Assembly (NCBI RefSeq): GCF_003028575.1
Contig: NZ_PYUD01000002.1
Span: 186,001 to 250,000 of the forward strand
Direction of reading: 5' to 3'
DNA: 64,000 nt
Source: Halomonas urumqiensis
Lineage (GTDB): Bacteria > Pseudomonadota > Gammaproteobacteria > Pseudomonadales > Halomonadaceae
The notes below the pieces were generated by a model. That model saw only the letters and a list, made by a program, of their open reading frames with translations. It had not been told where the DNA came from and made no database searches. A program made the translations under genes and the position numbers. Positions within the stretch are counted from its first letter, which is position 1. Each line of letters opens with the position of its first letter. Below are positions 1-8,295 of the stretch, one piece after another.

Positions 1-509
1 CGAAATCATCCTTGGCAAGCTGGATGCCCACCAGGTACATGGCCAAGGGTGGGCCATTGACGGTCGATATTCCGTTCAGCAAGCCGGCCACCATCCCGGT
101 AAAGGGGCCAGCCCATACTTCATGCCGGGGAGGCACGGAAAGCGTTGATCCCAGCAGATTCAGCAACGAAAAGCCGACGACAATGACACCCAATGAGATG
201 AATAGCAGCTCTTCCTCGATACTGGTCAGCAGCATGGCACCGAGGGCGGTAAACACCACGAAGACCAGGGACATGGGTAGCAGCCTACGGATACCGTCGT
301 CGGGCAAGCCATGCCGAAACGCCTGCCATAAGTTGGTTGTCACGATCGGCATCACCAGCAGTGCGACGACCAGCGTCGGACTCAAGATCACCCCGAGGAT
401 GGAAAGCACCATCAGGGGCAGCCCGATGCCAAGGATTCCTTTCAGCAATCCCCCCAGGAAGAACGCCAGGAATACCAGGAAAAACTCATAACCAGTCAGA
501 TCAACCATG
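1..509 (-). CDS. TauE/SafE family membrane exporter (3' end outside window)
   Basis: The reading frame opens at ATG 509 and runs off the left edge, so about 169 N-terminal residues are visible. The protein starts MVDLTGYEFFLVFLAFFLGG and continues as hydrophobic helices separated by short loops. It has the family signature GGLLKGILGIGLPL near residue 18 and a second half-motif GMVAGLLNGISTVNGPP near residue 138. The TauE/SafE family (about 250 residues, 8 helices) exports sulfite, sulfoacetate or other small organic anions across the inner membrane. A strong terminator separates it from the fumarase/Sdh operon upstream, so it is probably transcribed separately. The substrate is unknown. Confidence 0.8.
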
Positions 510-546
510 CCAGGCCGCCTAGAACATTGTGTCATCAAGAAAACAA

Positions 547-571
547 AAGACACCAGCATGGCTGGTGTCTT
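547..571 (-). terminator. Rho-independent terminator of the Sdh-like/fumarase operon
   Basis: A perfect 11-bp inverted repeat (AAGACACCAGC / GCTGGTGTCTT) closes a 3-nt loop. Read on the minus strand it is followed by a T-rich tract (TTTTGTTTTC). It lies 30 bp after the stop of the flavoprotein gene and before the TauE gene. Confidence 0.85.
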
Positions 572-601
572 TACCTTGAACCATTAATTCGGAGCCATTT
601 C

Positions 602-2320
602 TTAGTCCTTGATCAGGCTCTCACCCGGCTTCACCCTGTTGTGCGAGACCGGCTCCTCCCAGGCATTCAGTTCTTTATCACCCGACAGCTTCACACAGGT
701 AAAGGCGGAGGCTTCGAGATCGCCTTTATCGGGAAAGTCTTCCCGAAAATGCGCGCCACGAGAGTTTTCACGCCGCAACGCCGAGGAAGTGATCACACGA
801 CTCACCAGCAGTTGATTCTTGAGGTTCAGCCACTCGTGCCAGGTCACGTTGTAACTCAACTGCTCAGCACCGCCGATGCCAATGGCGTCCAGCTCGGCTT
901 CGAGCTCATCAAGCCTTTGATCGACCGTCGACAAGCGCTCGCGGGAGCGGATGATGCCAACATCCTCCCACATCAGGTCACGCAGCGCGCTCTGCACGGC
1001 GAAGAGATCGCCCGGGGGATTGTCGAGGGGAAAGCGGCAGCGCCTTTCCGCCTCGTCGATCGCCGCTTGATCCGGGTCGCGAAATTCCACCCCGGTTTTC
1101 AGCCAGGCCGCCATGCTATCGCCGGCGATGCCGCCAAACACCGTTGAGTTGGCCACACCGTTGCCGCCCAGCCGGTTGGCACCGTGTACCCCACCGGTAT
1201 CCTCGCCCGCGGCAAACAGTCCCGGAAGGGAGGTGGAGCAGTCCGGGGCGAAGCGAACCCCGCCCATCATGTAGTGGGCGGTGGGCACGACCTCCACTAG
1301 GCCGCCAGCCAAGTCGAAACCACAGTCGGCGCAGCGCTCGACCATGCCCTTGAACTGCTTGCGTACCTGATCCACCCCCAGATGCGACATGGAAATGTAG
1401 ACACCGCCGTTGGGCGTCGCTCGTCCCTTTCGCATCTCATCGAAGATGCCTCGTGAGACGATATCCCGGGTAGCCCGCTCACCGCGTTCGTCATGATTGA
1501 ACATGAAGCGCTGGTGGTCGCCGTTGAGCAAGTGGCCGCCGGCCCCGCGCAGCCCCTCTTCCAGCACGGTGCCGGTCATGCGTGTATCCTCCCCCGCCAA
1601 CAGACCGGTGGGGTGAAACTGCACCATCTCCATGTCACGCAGCACGAGACCGGCGCGGAGCGCCATGGCCATGCCATCGCAGGACTTGTCGCCCGAAGGC
1701 GTATGGTACCGGTACATGGTCGGCCCGCCGCCGGTGGCAAGCAGCACCGCCTTGGCACGCACGAAGACGAATTCGCCACTGCGCACATTGATCATCACCA
1801 CGCCCGATATTCCCGAGCCATCGCTGGCGGGGATCAGATCGATGGCGCGATACTCTTCGAGCCGGTTCACGCCACTGGCCCAGACACGCTCGGCGAGACG
1901 GTTGATGATCTCGATACCGGTCAGGTCGCCCTTGTGAACGGTGCGGTCGAAGGTCTGCCCGGCAAACGCCTTCTGGTGGATGGTGCCATCCGGGTTTCTG
2001 TCGAAGAAGCAGCCAAGCTCGTTCTCCAACTCCTGAATGCGTTCGACGGCTTTCGAGACCAGCGTCCAAGCCAGATCCTGGTCGGGTAGCCACTTTCCGC
2101 CTTCGATGGTATCCATGAAGTGACGCTCGACCGAATCGCCCTCAGCCATCGCCACGTTATAGCCGCCCTGCACCATGCGGGTGCATCCAGACTTACCCAA
2201 CAGCCCTTTCACCGCGATGGTGACATCCGCCTCGGGAGCCGCCGCCTTGGCATGAACGGCGGCGAAGAGGCCGGCCCCGCCGCTGCCTAAGATGAGAATA
2301 TCAGTCTTGATCTCGTGCAT
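602..2320 (-). CDS. SdhA/FrdA-like flavoprotein subunit (non-covalent FAD type)
   Basis: A 572-residue flavoprotein of the succinate dehydrogenase/fumarate reductase family and last gene of the operon. The FAD dinucleotide motif GSGGAGL is at residues 12-18. Substrate-site signatures are present: TRDIVSRG, HYMMGG, and HGANRLGGN near residue 380. In classical SdhA/FrdA a His five residues before QGG carries the covalent FAD. Here the segment reads SGCTRMVQGG, with Cys46 in that place, as in non-covalent relatives (aspartate oxidase, thiol:fumarate reductase). Mutants of E. coli enzymes lacking this His keep fumarate reduction but lose succinate oxidation, so the direction or substrate may not be the usual one. 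The gene starts 3 bp after the fumarase beta stop. It pairs with the SdhB/C/D-like genes upstream and is probably membrane-associated. Confidence 0.85.
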   Translation of the reverse strand: MHEIKTDILILGSGGAGLFAAVHAKAAAPEADVTIAVKGLLGKSGCTRMVQGGYNVAMAEGDSVERHFMDTIEGGKWLPDQDLAWTLVSKAVERIQELENELGCFFDRNPDGTIHQKAFAGQTFDRTVHKGDLTGIEIINRLAERVWASGVNRLEEYRAIDLIPASDGSGISGVVMINVRSGEFVFVRAKAVLLATGGGPTMYRYHTPSGDKSCDGMAMALRAGLVLRDMEMVQFHPTGLLAGEDTRMTGTVLEEGLRGAGGHLLNGDHQRFMFNHDERGERATRDIVSRGIFDEMRKGRATPNGGVYISMSHLGVDQVRKQFKGMVERCADCGFDLAGGLVEVVPTAHYMMGGVRFAPDCSTSLPGLFAAGEDTGGVHGANRLGGNGVANSTVFGGIAGDSMAAWLKTGVEFRDPDQAAIDEAERRCRFPLDNPPGDLFAVQSALRDLMWEDVGIIRSRERLSTVDQRLDELEAELDAIGIGGAEQLSYNVTWHEWLNLKNQLLVSRVITSSALRRENSRGAHFREDFPDKGDLEASAFTCVKLSGDKELNAWEEPVSHNRVKPGESLIKD

Positions 2321-2323
2321 CTC

Positions 2324-2938
2324 TTATCCCTTTGCCGTCAGGCCCCGCAGCGCCTCTTCACGATGCGACTGGGCGACTTCGCGAACATTCTCGTAAAGAC
2401 TCGCGCCATGGGAATCCATCGCCACCATCAATGGACCAAAATCCTTCACCCGGAATTTCCACAGCGACTCCGGGTTGAGATCATCGAGGTCGACATCCTC
2501 GATCGCCTCGACCCAGGTCGTCTCCAGGGCCGCTGCTCCGCCAACGATGGCAAGGTAGACGCCGCCCTGCTCCTGAAAGGCCGCGAGCGAGTCGTTCATC
2601 AGCCCGCCCTTGCCGATAATCGCCTTCACACCGTACTGCTGCATCAGCGGCTGGGTGAAACGTTCCATTCGAGCACTGGTGGTGGTACCCACGCAGATGG
2701 GCCGATAGCCCGCCGGATACTCCGCAGATGGCTCGACCTTTTGCACATTGGGCGCGGTATGAATGACGGCATGCCCGGACAGATCGAAACGCGTCGTGCG
2801 GCCGTTGTCGAACATGTGGATCTGGGTAGCGTCGCGAATGCCGAAAAGGGTGCCGTTCAAGGAAACGGTGTCGCCGATACGCAGTGAGCGTATGAACTCT
2901 TCGCTTAATGGCGTCTCAACATTATGATGTGTTGTCAT
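2324..2938 (-). CDS. Class I fumarate/tartrate hydro-lyase, beta subunit
   Basis: A 204-residue protein of the fumarase class I C-terminal (FumA-C/TtdB) family. It contains the typical segments RSLRIGDTVSLNGTLFGIRD, GHAVIHTAPN, GTTTSARME and IIGKGGL. It supplies the swivelling domain that completes the active site with the alpha subunit, giving reversible hydration of fumarate or of a close analogue such as tartrate or mesaconate. ATG 2938 is chosen because it begins one base after the alpha stop; an in-frame upstream ATG at 2962 would overlap alpha. Sequence alone does not separate fumarase from tartrate dehydratase or mesaconase. Confidence 0.85.
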   Translation of the reverse strand: MTTHHNVETPLSEEFIRSLRIGDTVSLNGTLFGIRDATQIHMFDNGRTTRFDLSGHAVIHTAPNVQKVEPSAEYPAGYRPICVGTTTSARMERFTQPLMQQYGVKAIIGKGGLMNDSLAAFQEQGGVYLAIVGGAAALETTWVEAIEDVDLDDLNPESLWKFRVKDFGPLMVAMDSHGASLYENVREVAQSHREEALRGLTAKG

Positions 2939-2939
2939 A

Positions 2940-3815
2940 TCAGAACCCCACTTCGATGCCATCGGGAGTGAAGGTCGCCTTGGCTCGGCGGGCGGAGTGG
3001 CACTGCATGTTCAACGCGACCGGGTTCATGGTGATATGGGTGGCGGCGAGTTCAACATGCACGGCGAATGCCGTGGCGTTACCCCCCAGGCCCTGAGGCC
3101 CGATTCCCAGTTTGTTCACCGCTTCACTCATTTTCTCTTCAAGTTCCGCGCCTTCCGGATCCTCGCAGCGTGACCCCAGAGGTCGCGTCGCCGCTTTCTT
3201 GGCCAGGTGCACACAGAGATCACCCGTTCCACCAATACCCACACCGACAATGGTCGGCGGGCAGGTCTTGGCGCCAGCCGCAAGCACCGAGTCGATGACG
3301 AACTCGTAAATGGCATTACGCCCCTCAGCGGGTAACGCCATCTTCAGCCAGGTATTGTTCTCGGAGCCACTACCCTTGGGGATCATTTCGATTTCCAGGG
3401 TCTCCTGCTCCGCGCTGAAATCGATATTGATCACCGGCACCAGGTGGCCGCATGAGGTATGTTCATTCTTGCGGGTAAGCGCATGAACCACTGAAGAGCG
3501 CAGAGGGTGCTCTTTGGTCGCACGCTCGCATCCGCGACGCAGGGCATCTTTCAGTTCGTAACCATCGACCTCGACATTGCGACCGATCTTAACATTATAA
3601 ATCGGGATTCCCGTGTCCTGGCACAGCATGTTGCTGTTTTCCTCGGCCACGGCGATATTCTTTACCATGGTGCCCAGCACATTTTTTGCCAGGTCATTGG
3701 TCTCGTTCCTGGAGAGCCTGTCGAAACCGGCTTTCACGTCATCAGGAAGCACTTTCAGGGCACGTATGTAGAGTTCTTTCGAAACCTCTTCGACTTGATT
3801 TAAATCAACGATCAT
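2940..3815 (-). CDS. Class I fumarate/tartrate hydro-lyase, alpha subunit
   Basis: A 291-residue Fe-S hydro-lyase alpha chain (FumA-N/TtdA family). Three cysteines expected to hold the [4Fe-4S] cluster are visible in LCQDTGIPIYNVK, KTCPPTIVGVGIGG and MQCHSARRAKA. The start ATG 3815 has a good ribosome site (GGAGG, 8-nt spacing). It forms a heteromeric enzyme with the next gene, unlike the single-chain FumA/FumB of enterobacteria. Placed between SdhD-like and SdhA-like genes, it suggests a route linking oxidation or reduction of a C4/C5 dicarboxylate to hydration, supplied by the neighbouring tricarboxylate-type transporter. Confidence 0.87.
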   Translation of the reverse strand: MIVDLNQVEEVSKELYIRALKVLPDDVKAGFDRLSRNETNDLAKNVLGTMVKNIAVAEENSNMLCQDTGIPIYNVKIGRNVEVDGYELKDALRRGCERATKEHPLRSSVVHALTRKNEHTSCGHLVPVINIDFSAEQETLEIEMIPKGSGSENNTWLKMALPAEGRNAIYEFVIDSVLAAGAKTCPPTIVGVGIGGTGDLCVHLAKKAATRPLGSRCEDPEGAELEEKMSEAVNKLGIGPQGLGGNATAFAVHVELAATHITMNPVALNMQCHSARRAKATFTPDGIEVGF

Positions 3816-3856
3816 TGCCGCAACCTCCATAAACCAACCCGCTTGCTTGTTGGTTT

Positions 3857-4213
3857 TCAGAACACTTGAAGAAGGAAAATAGTTCCCACCACCACGCTAC
3901 CACCAAAGGCAATCGCCACCATGTTTTTCTGCCAAACCGTCCATCCCAGCGCCTCGAGTGCCATCACCCTGAGCCCACAACCGAGATGCAGTGACAGCAT
4001 CACCACCAGGCCCACTTCCGAGAGTTTGACGAGCGGGTTATCCGCCCAGTTCAGAAAGGCATCCAGCGCGGCCTCACCGTTCAAGGCCTGGGACAAGGCC
4101 AGAAAGTGGAGTGGCAGAAAAGCCGACAGCAGCAAGCCGGAAACACGATGCAGAACGAAGGCGATGTACGCACCATGGCGGCGGGCTTTCAAGGCATTGG
4201 CACTGTGTGTCAT
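3857..4213 (-). CDS. SdhD-like membrane anchor / cytochrome b subunit
   Basis: A 118-residue protein with three predicted membrane helices. It contains the quinone/haem-site pattern HRVSGLLLS and a second HFLALSQAL segment, as in SdhC/FrdC-type anchors. ATG 4213 overlaps the TGA of the previous gene (ATGA), so translation is probably coupled. With the adjacent 111-residue anchor it would bind haem b and quinone and hold the flavoprotein and iron-sulfur subunits at the inner membrane. The C/D order is inferred from position only. Confidence 0.75.
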   Translation of the reverse strand: MTHSANALKARRHGAYIAFVLHRVSGLLLSAFLPLHFLALSQALNGEAALDAFLNWADNPLVKLSEVGLVVMLSLHLGCGLRVMALEALGWTVWQKNMVAIAFGGSVVVGTIFLLQVF

Positions 4214-4545
4214 GAAAACACCCCCCATACGGCACGAAACCCCAGGACCAGCAACAGCAGGCCGAACAGAACGGCGGCGATATCCGCCCCCTTGGCCCAT
4301 CTCAGATGCTCTCTGGCGATGTTGCGAAGGCCGATAGGCGCATGCACGACAATGGCCACCACAAACACGCTGTAGAACAGCAACCACGCGATACTGCCCT
4401 GTGTTCTGGCTAAAATCTCCCCGGCAGTGAGGCCGCCTTGGACGGCGATTATCATGGTAATGAGGTGGACGATGACACACGCCGCCAAGACCAGTGCCGT
4501 CACACGCTGTGCCAACCAGAGATACGCCGAGTGCTGTGGGCTCAT
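4210..4545 (-). CDS. SdhC-like membrane anchor / cytochrome b subunit
   Basis: A 111-residue protein with three hydrophobic helices. It has a possible haem-ligand His in VIVHLITMI and the conserved HAPIGLRNI loop before the last helix, typical of type B/C succinate dehydrogenase anchors. The start ATG 4545 overlaps the SdhB-like stop (ATGA). A longer in-frame extension exists upstream but lies inside sdhB and is not expected to be translated. It is the second membrane subunit of the complex. Confidence 0.75.
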   Translation of the reverse strand: MSPQHSAYLWLAQRVTALVLAACVIVHLITMIIAVQGGLTAGEILARTQGSIAWLLFYSVFVVAIVVHAPIGLRNIAREHLRWAKGADIAAVLFGLLLLVLGFRAVWGVFS

Positions 4546-5255
4546 ATCTCCCCCTTCAGCGCGGCGCGGGTGACTTCGCGCTTGAGGCCGGAGATGGAGT
4601 GGGTGGGTGAAAGCAATTTGGGGCAGCGCTGCGTACAGCTCATCTGCGTATGACAAGCGTGACAGCCCGCATCGCCGCTGACCGCGCGCAGGCGATCGAC
4701 CCGCCGGGTATCGCGTTCATCCTCGACCAGGGTCCAGGCGCGATTCAGTGCCGCCGGGCCGAGGTAGTCGGGATTCCATTTGATGATGTCGCAGGAGGCA
4801 TAACAGACACCGCAACCGATACACTCTATTGCCTTATCAACCGCCATGCGCCCCTTGGAATCGGGCTTGATGATCGCCAGCCCATCATCGCGGCTCTTGC
4901 TGCCTTGAAAGGCACCTCCCGCCTTCTTCTGCTTGTTGAAGAAGGTCTGCATGTCACACACCAGATCCTTGACCACCGGAAAATTATCCAGAGGGCGAAG
5001 TTCCAGCTCATCGGTATCGCAGACTTTGTCGACATGGGTTCGGCAGGTCCATCGCGCGACACCATTGACACTCATTGCGCAGGAACCACACATCCCAACC
5101 CGACAGGCATAGCGGTAGGAAAGCGTCGGATCGAGGTTCCGCTGAATATAGGTCACCACATCAAGTATCGTCTGATTCTCTTTGCGCGGCACATCAAAAT
5201 ATTCCTGATCACCCGATTCATCACCACGCCAAACGGAAACTCTTAAATCGGTCAT
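4542..5255 (-). CDS. SdhB/FrdB-like iron-sulfur subunit
   Basis: About 237 residues carrying all three cluster motifs of SdhB/FrdB. The [2Fe-2S] motif is CRVGMCGSC plus a distal Cys in WTCRTHVDK. The [4Fe-4S] motif is CIGCGVCYASCD. The third cluster cysteines are in GCHACHTQMSCTQRCPK. It passes electrons between the flavoprotein and the membrane anchors. ATG 5255 (MTDLRVSVWRGDE) is preferred because family proteins begin close to this first beta strand. In-frame ATGs at 5300 and 5342 cannot be excluded, and no start has a strong ribosome site. It is the first enzyme gene after the binding-protein gene, with a hairpin between them. Confidence 0.87.
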   Translation of the reverse strand: MTDLRVSVWRGDESGDQEYFDVPRKENQTILDVVTYIQRNLDPTLSYRYACRVGMCGSCAMSVNGVARWTCRTHVDKVCDTDELELRPLDNFPVVKDLVCDMQTFFNKQKKAGGAFQGSKSRDDGLAIIKPDSKGRMAVDKAIECIGCGVCYASCDIIKWNPDYLGPAALNRAWTLVEDERDTRRVDRLRAVSGDAGCHACHTQMSCTQRCPKLLSPTHSISGLKREVTRAALKGEI

Positions 5256-5357
5256 TGCAACAACTCTTGTGGACCAATCATCGAAACCATCTTGTTCCAT
5301 AACATCATTGTTGGTGGAGCAATGGACAATTGGATAGATCAATAATGCCTAGATAGC

Positions 5358-5384
5358 CGCCTCCGCCATCACGTGGCGGAGGCG
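5358..5384 (-). terminator. Intercistronic hairpin after tctC
   Basis: A 10-bp GC stem (CGCCTCCGCC / GGCGGAGGCG) with a 7-nt loop lies just after the stop of the binding-protein gene and before the SdhB-like gene. No T-tract follows, so it is more likely an RNA-stabilising or partially terminating element that keeps binding-protein mRNA in excess than a full terminator. Confidence 0.5.
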
Positions 5385-5393
5385 CTATGCTCG

Positions 5394-6353
5394 TTATTCG
5401 TCCTCGGCGAGAATCTCCGCGTACTCTCCCTTCAGACGCTCAACCAGCTCGGCACTTTCTTCCGGGCCCCAGTAGTGTACGAAGGCCCCGATGTCCGTCT
5501 GCTTCTGAGCGATCTGATGGTTCACATCATCGAATCCTTCCGCCAGGGTCGCCACGACATCGTCCGGCGTGTCCGCGGGTACCAGTACACCCCGGTAGAT
5601 CGCCTCGACCACGTCATAGCCCAGCTCTTGAAAGGTCGGTACGTCTTCAAGGAACGGCAGGCGCTCATCCCAGGCGACAGCGAGTGCCCGGAAGCTATCC
5701 TGATTCTGGAAGGCCACGGTTGAGTTGGTCATCAGGGCGCCCACGTGCCCGCCGCGCAAGGCCGGAATGGTCGGCCCGGTGCCGGGGAACGGAATCCAGG
5801 TCACTTCAATGTCGGCGGCATTCATCATGCGAATCGCCGCCAGGTGGTTACCGGTGGCTTCACCGGTGCCACCCACAGTCACCGCACCCGGGGATTCCTC
5901 GGCAGCGGCCAGGAAGTCATCAAGCGTCTCGTATGGGCTATCTTGGCTGACGACCAGCACTTGCGGGGTGGAGTGGAAGGTGTATACCAGCTTGAGGTCG
6001 TCCGTTGCATAGCCGGGATCACGGACGATCGGTTGGGCGACGATATGCGGCAAGCTGAAGCCAGCCATCGTGTAGCCGTCGGCGGGCTGATCCTTGAGAT
6101 GACTCCAACCCACGGCGCCACCTCCACCGGTGCGGTAATCAATGGTCACCCCCTGGTCGAAGTACTCTTCCAGCAGCGGCTGCTGAAGACGGGCGACGAT
6201 ATCGATCTCACCACCGGGATTGAACGGGTTGATGTAGGTGAGATTCTTCTCGGGGAAATCGGCCGAGGCGCTGCTCACGCCGAAGGACAGGAGTGATGCC
6301 AGGGTCACACCCATGGCAACTGCAGGAATCTTGCGTATCTTGACAGATTTCAT
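5394..6353 (-). CDS. tctC: Tripartite tricarboxylate transporter substrate-binding protein (TctC family)
   Basis: A 319-residue periplasmic binding protein of the Bug/TctC family. Residues 1-31 form a signal peptide (basic start MKSVKIRKIP, hydrophobic core, Ala cleavage site). Family landmarks follow: FNPGGEIDIVAR, GGGGAVGWSHLKDQPADGYT, FPGTGPTIPALRGGHV and VPTFQELGYDV. ATG 6353 has AAGAGG about 6 nt upstream; a longer frame to 6596 lacks a signal peptide at its start. It delivers a carboxylate ligand to the TctA/TctB channel encoded divergently at 6761-8781. Location beside Sdh-like and fumarase-like genes suggests a di- or tricarboxylate ligand. Confidence 0.88.
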   Translation of the reverse strand: MKSVKIRKIPAVAMGVTLASLLSFGVSSASADFPEKNLTYINPFNPGGEIDIVARLQQPLLEEYFDQGVTIDYRTGGGGAVGWSHLKDQPADGYTMAGFSLPHIVAQPIVRDPGYATDDLKLVYTFHSTPQVLVVSQDSPYETLDDFLAAAEESPGAVTVGGTGEATGNHLAAIRMMNAADIEVTWIPFPGTGPTIPALRGGHVGALMTNSTVAFQNQDSFRALAVAWDERLPFLEDVPTFQELGYDVVEAIYRGVLVPADTPDDVVATLAEGFDDVNHQIAQKQTDIGAFVHYWGPEESAELVERLKGEYAEILAEDE

Positions 6354-6487
6354 AGCAACCTCTTGATTCATTGTAATATTTACGCCGATTCTGTCGTCGA
6401 TTGGGTGCTCCTCACGGCGTCTCGTTATCGATTTTTTTGCTGCACGTGGGGCGTTGCGGGCCATGGCTGGCTCACTGAATCGACAGG

Positions 6488-6513
6488 TCATATATAGGAT
6501 ATAGTATAGATGT
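6488..6513. promoter_or_regulatory. AT-rich putative operator, site 1
   Basis: A 26-bp AT-rich segment (core TATAGGATATAGTATA) in the divergent tctC/tctA promoter region. The reverse complement of positions 6593-6618 matches it at 22 of 26 positions. An imperfect dyad and the inverted pair arrangement suggest a regulator-binding site, possibly for a GntR-type repressor. The regulator is not identified. Confidence 0.55.
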
Positions 6514-6592
6514 GTGTCAAATGGCTTCATCCCTGACAGTGGCTCGGCAGGACGGCGATGGCGACCCCACCGCGACGATTGTCGATTGACTA

Positions 6593-6618
6593 ACATATGT
6601 ATTATATCCTATACATGA
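6593..6618. promoter_or_regulatory. AT-rich putative operator, site 2 (inverted copy of site 1)
   Basis: Contains the 20-bp imperfect palindrome ATGTATTATATCCTATACAT with 6-bp complementary arms. It lies about 105 bp from site 1 in opposite orientation, between tctC and tctA. The rest of the 407-bp gap (6354-6760) shows no gene. Confidence 0.55.
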
Positions 6619-6760
6619 CTCGGGGGCTCAGCGAGTCAGTCATGCCCCGCAGCCTACCGACCGCAGGCAGGATTCCTGGTCGCCGCCAAGGAACCCACAG
6701 GCGCGGAGATGTCGGTCCGGTTTATCGTGAAGTATTTCCCGCTCAACTTCAGGTGATCAT

Positions 6761-8290
6761 ATGGATTTAATGCTCCAGGGCCTTATCGGGATCCTGACTT
6801 TCAACACATTGTTCCTGGTGGTGATCGGCACGGTCATTGGTCTGGTCATCGGCACCATCCCGGGGCTCACCGCCACCATGGCGCTGGCGCTGCTGGTGCC
6901 CTTCACCTTTGTCATGGACCCACTCGATGGTCTCGTCATGCTGGGCGCTGTCTATACCGCCTCGATGTATGGCGGGGCATTCACGGCAATATTGATCAAT
7001 ACCCCGGGCACCCCTGGGGCCATTGCCACGATGCTGGATGGCCACCCGATGGCAGCCAAGGGTGAGGCGGAACGAGCGATCATCGGCGCTACCGTGGCAT
7101 CTGTCTTCGGCGGCGTCGTCGGCTTCATCGCGCTACTGTTTCTGGCGCCGGTGCTGAGCCTTTTCGCCTTGAAATTCGGCCCACCTGAATACTTCTGGGT
7201 CGCCGTACTCGGTTTGGCGCTGATTGCAGGGCTCTCGACAGGCTCGGTGATCAAGGGCCTGTTGGGTGGTGCCATCGGCATGCTCATGGGCACCATCGGC
7301 ATCTCACCCGTGGGCGGTGAGGCCCGCTTTCTGTTCGGCACGCCTCAGCTGCAGGGTGGCGTGGAACTGATCGTGGCACTGATCGGACTGTTCGCCGTGC
7401 CTGAGTACATTCGCCTGATGGCCACCGCCGAGCGAGTGGTCAAGTTCGATGGCGAATCCAAGTCGGCATCCTTCATTAAAACCGCCAAGGAAGTGCTGCT
7501 AAAGCCCATCAATATCATTCGATCATCCATCATCGGTGTGATTATCGGGCTGATTCCGGGCGCGGGTAACAATGTGGCGGGATTGCTCGCCTACAGTGAA
7601 GCCAAGCGCGCCTCCAAACACCCGGAAGAGTTCGGCAATGGCAGCATGGATGGCCTGATCGCCTCGGAGTCCAGCAACAACGCTGCCGTTCCAGGCAGCA
7701 TGGTGCCCTTGCTGACCCTGGGAGTACCCGGTTCACCGCCCGCCGCGGTTCTGTTCGGTGCCTTGATGATGCATGGCCTGACCCCCGGCACGCGGCTATT
7801 CACCGAGAGCGGCGTCCTCACCTATGGGTTCATCTTCTCGCTGGGCCTGGCGGCTCTGGCATTGTTGCCGGTTGGCGTCATCTTCGGGCGACTGATCTAT
7901 CGTTCGGTCACCAAGGTGCCCCTGGGCTTTCTGATTCCCTCGATTGCCATGATGACCATTCTTGGTGCCTATTCCATGCGCAACAGCATGACCGATGTGT
8001 TCATCATGGTGGGCGTGGGCATTTTCGGCTATATCATGCGCAACTTCGGCGTCAGCCCAGCCACCATTGCGCTTGGCCTGATCCTGGGGCCAATCGCCGA
8101 ACAGGGGTTTGCCCAGGCGATGCTGATTGGTAGCTCGTATGACTATCCGTTCCTGGTGCTTTTGCAAAGCCCGCTGTCGATGACGCTGGCGGTCATCGTG
8201 GCCATCACCTTGGCGGGGCCGTTCGTGATGAAGGCCGTGAAAGCCAAGAAAGCCAAGAAAGCCAATTCCAAGAATGCCGTTAAGGAGTGA
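6761..8290 (+). CDS. tctA: Tripartite tricarboxylate transporter large membrane subunit (TctA)
   Basis: A 509-residue, 11-12 helix membrane protein. It has the conserved TctA motifs GLVIGTIPGLTATMALALL (residues about 26-44), YGGAFTAILINTPGTPG and, in the second half, GLIPGAGNNVAGLLAY. It forms the channel of the transporter, using the ion gradient and the TctC binding protein. The C-terminus is Lys/Ala-rich (KAKKAKKANSKN). It is divergent from tctC and overlaps the tctB ribosome site. Confidence 0.93.
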   Translation: MDLMLQGLIGILTFNTLFLVVIGTVIGLVIGTIPGLTATMALALLVPFTFVMDPLDGLVMLGAVYTASMYGGAFTAILINTPGTPGAIATMLDGHPMAAKGEAERAIIGATVASVFGGVVGFIALLFLAPVLSLFALKFGPPEYFWVAVLGLALIAGLSTGSVIKGLLGGAIGMLMGTIGISPVGGEARFLFGTPQLQGGVELIVALIGLFAVPEYIRLMATAERVVKFDGESKSASFIKTAKEVLLKPINIIRSSIIGVIIGLIPGAGNNVAGLLAYSEAKRASKHPEEFGNGSMDGLIASESSNNAAVPGSMVPLLTLGVPGSPPAAVLFGALMMHGLTPGTRLFTESGVLTYGFIFSLGLAALALLPVGVIFGRLIYRSVTKVPLGFLIPSIAMMTILGAYSMRNSMTDVFIMVGVGIFGYIMRNFGVSPATIALGLILGPIAEQGFAQAMLIGSSYDYPFLVLLQSPLSMTLAVIVAITLAGPFVMKAVKAKKAKKANSKNAVKE

Positions 8291-8295
8291 TGCCC

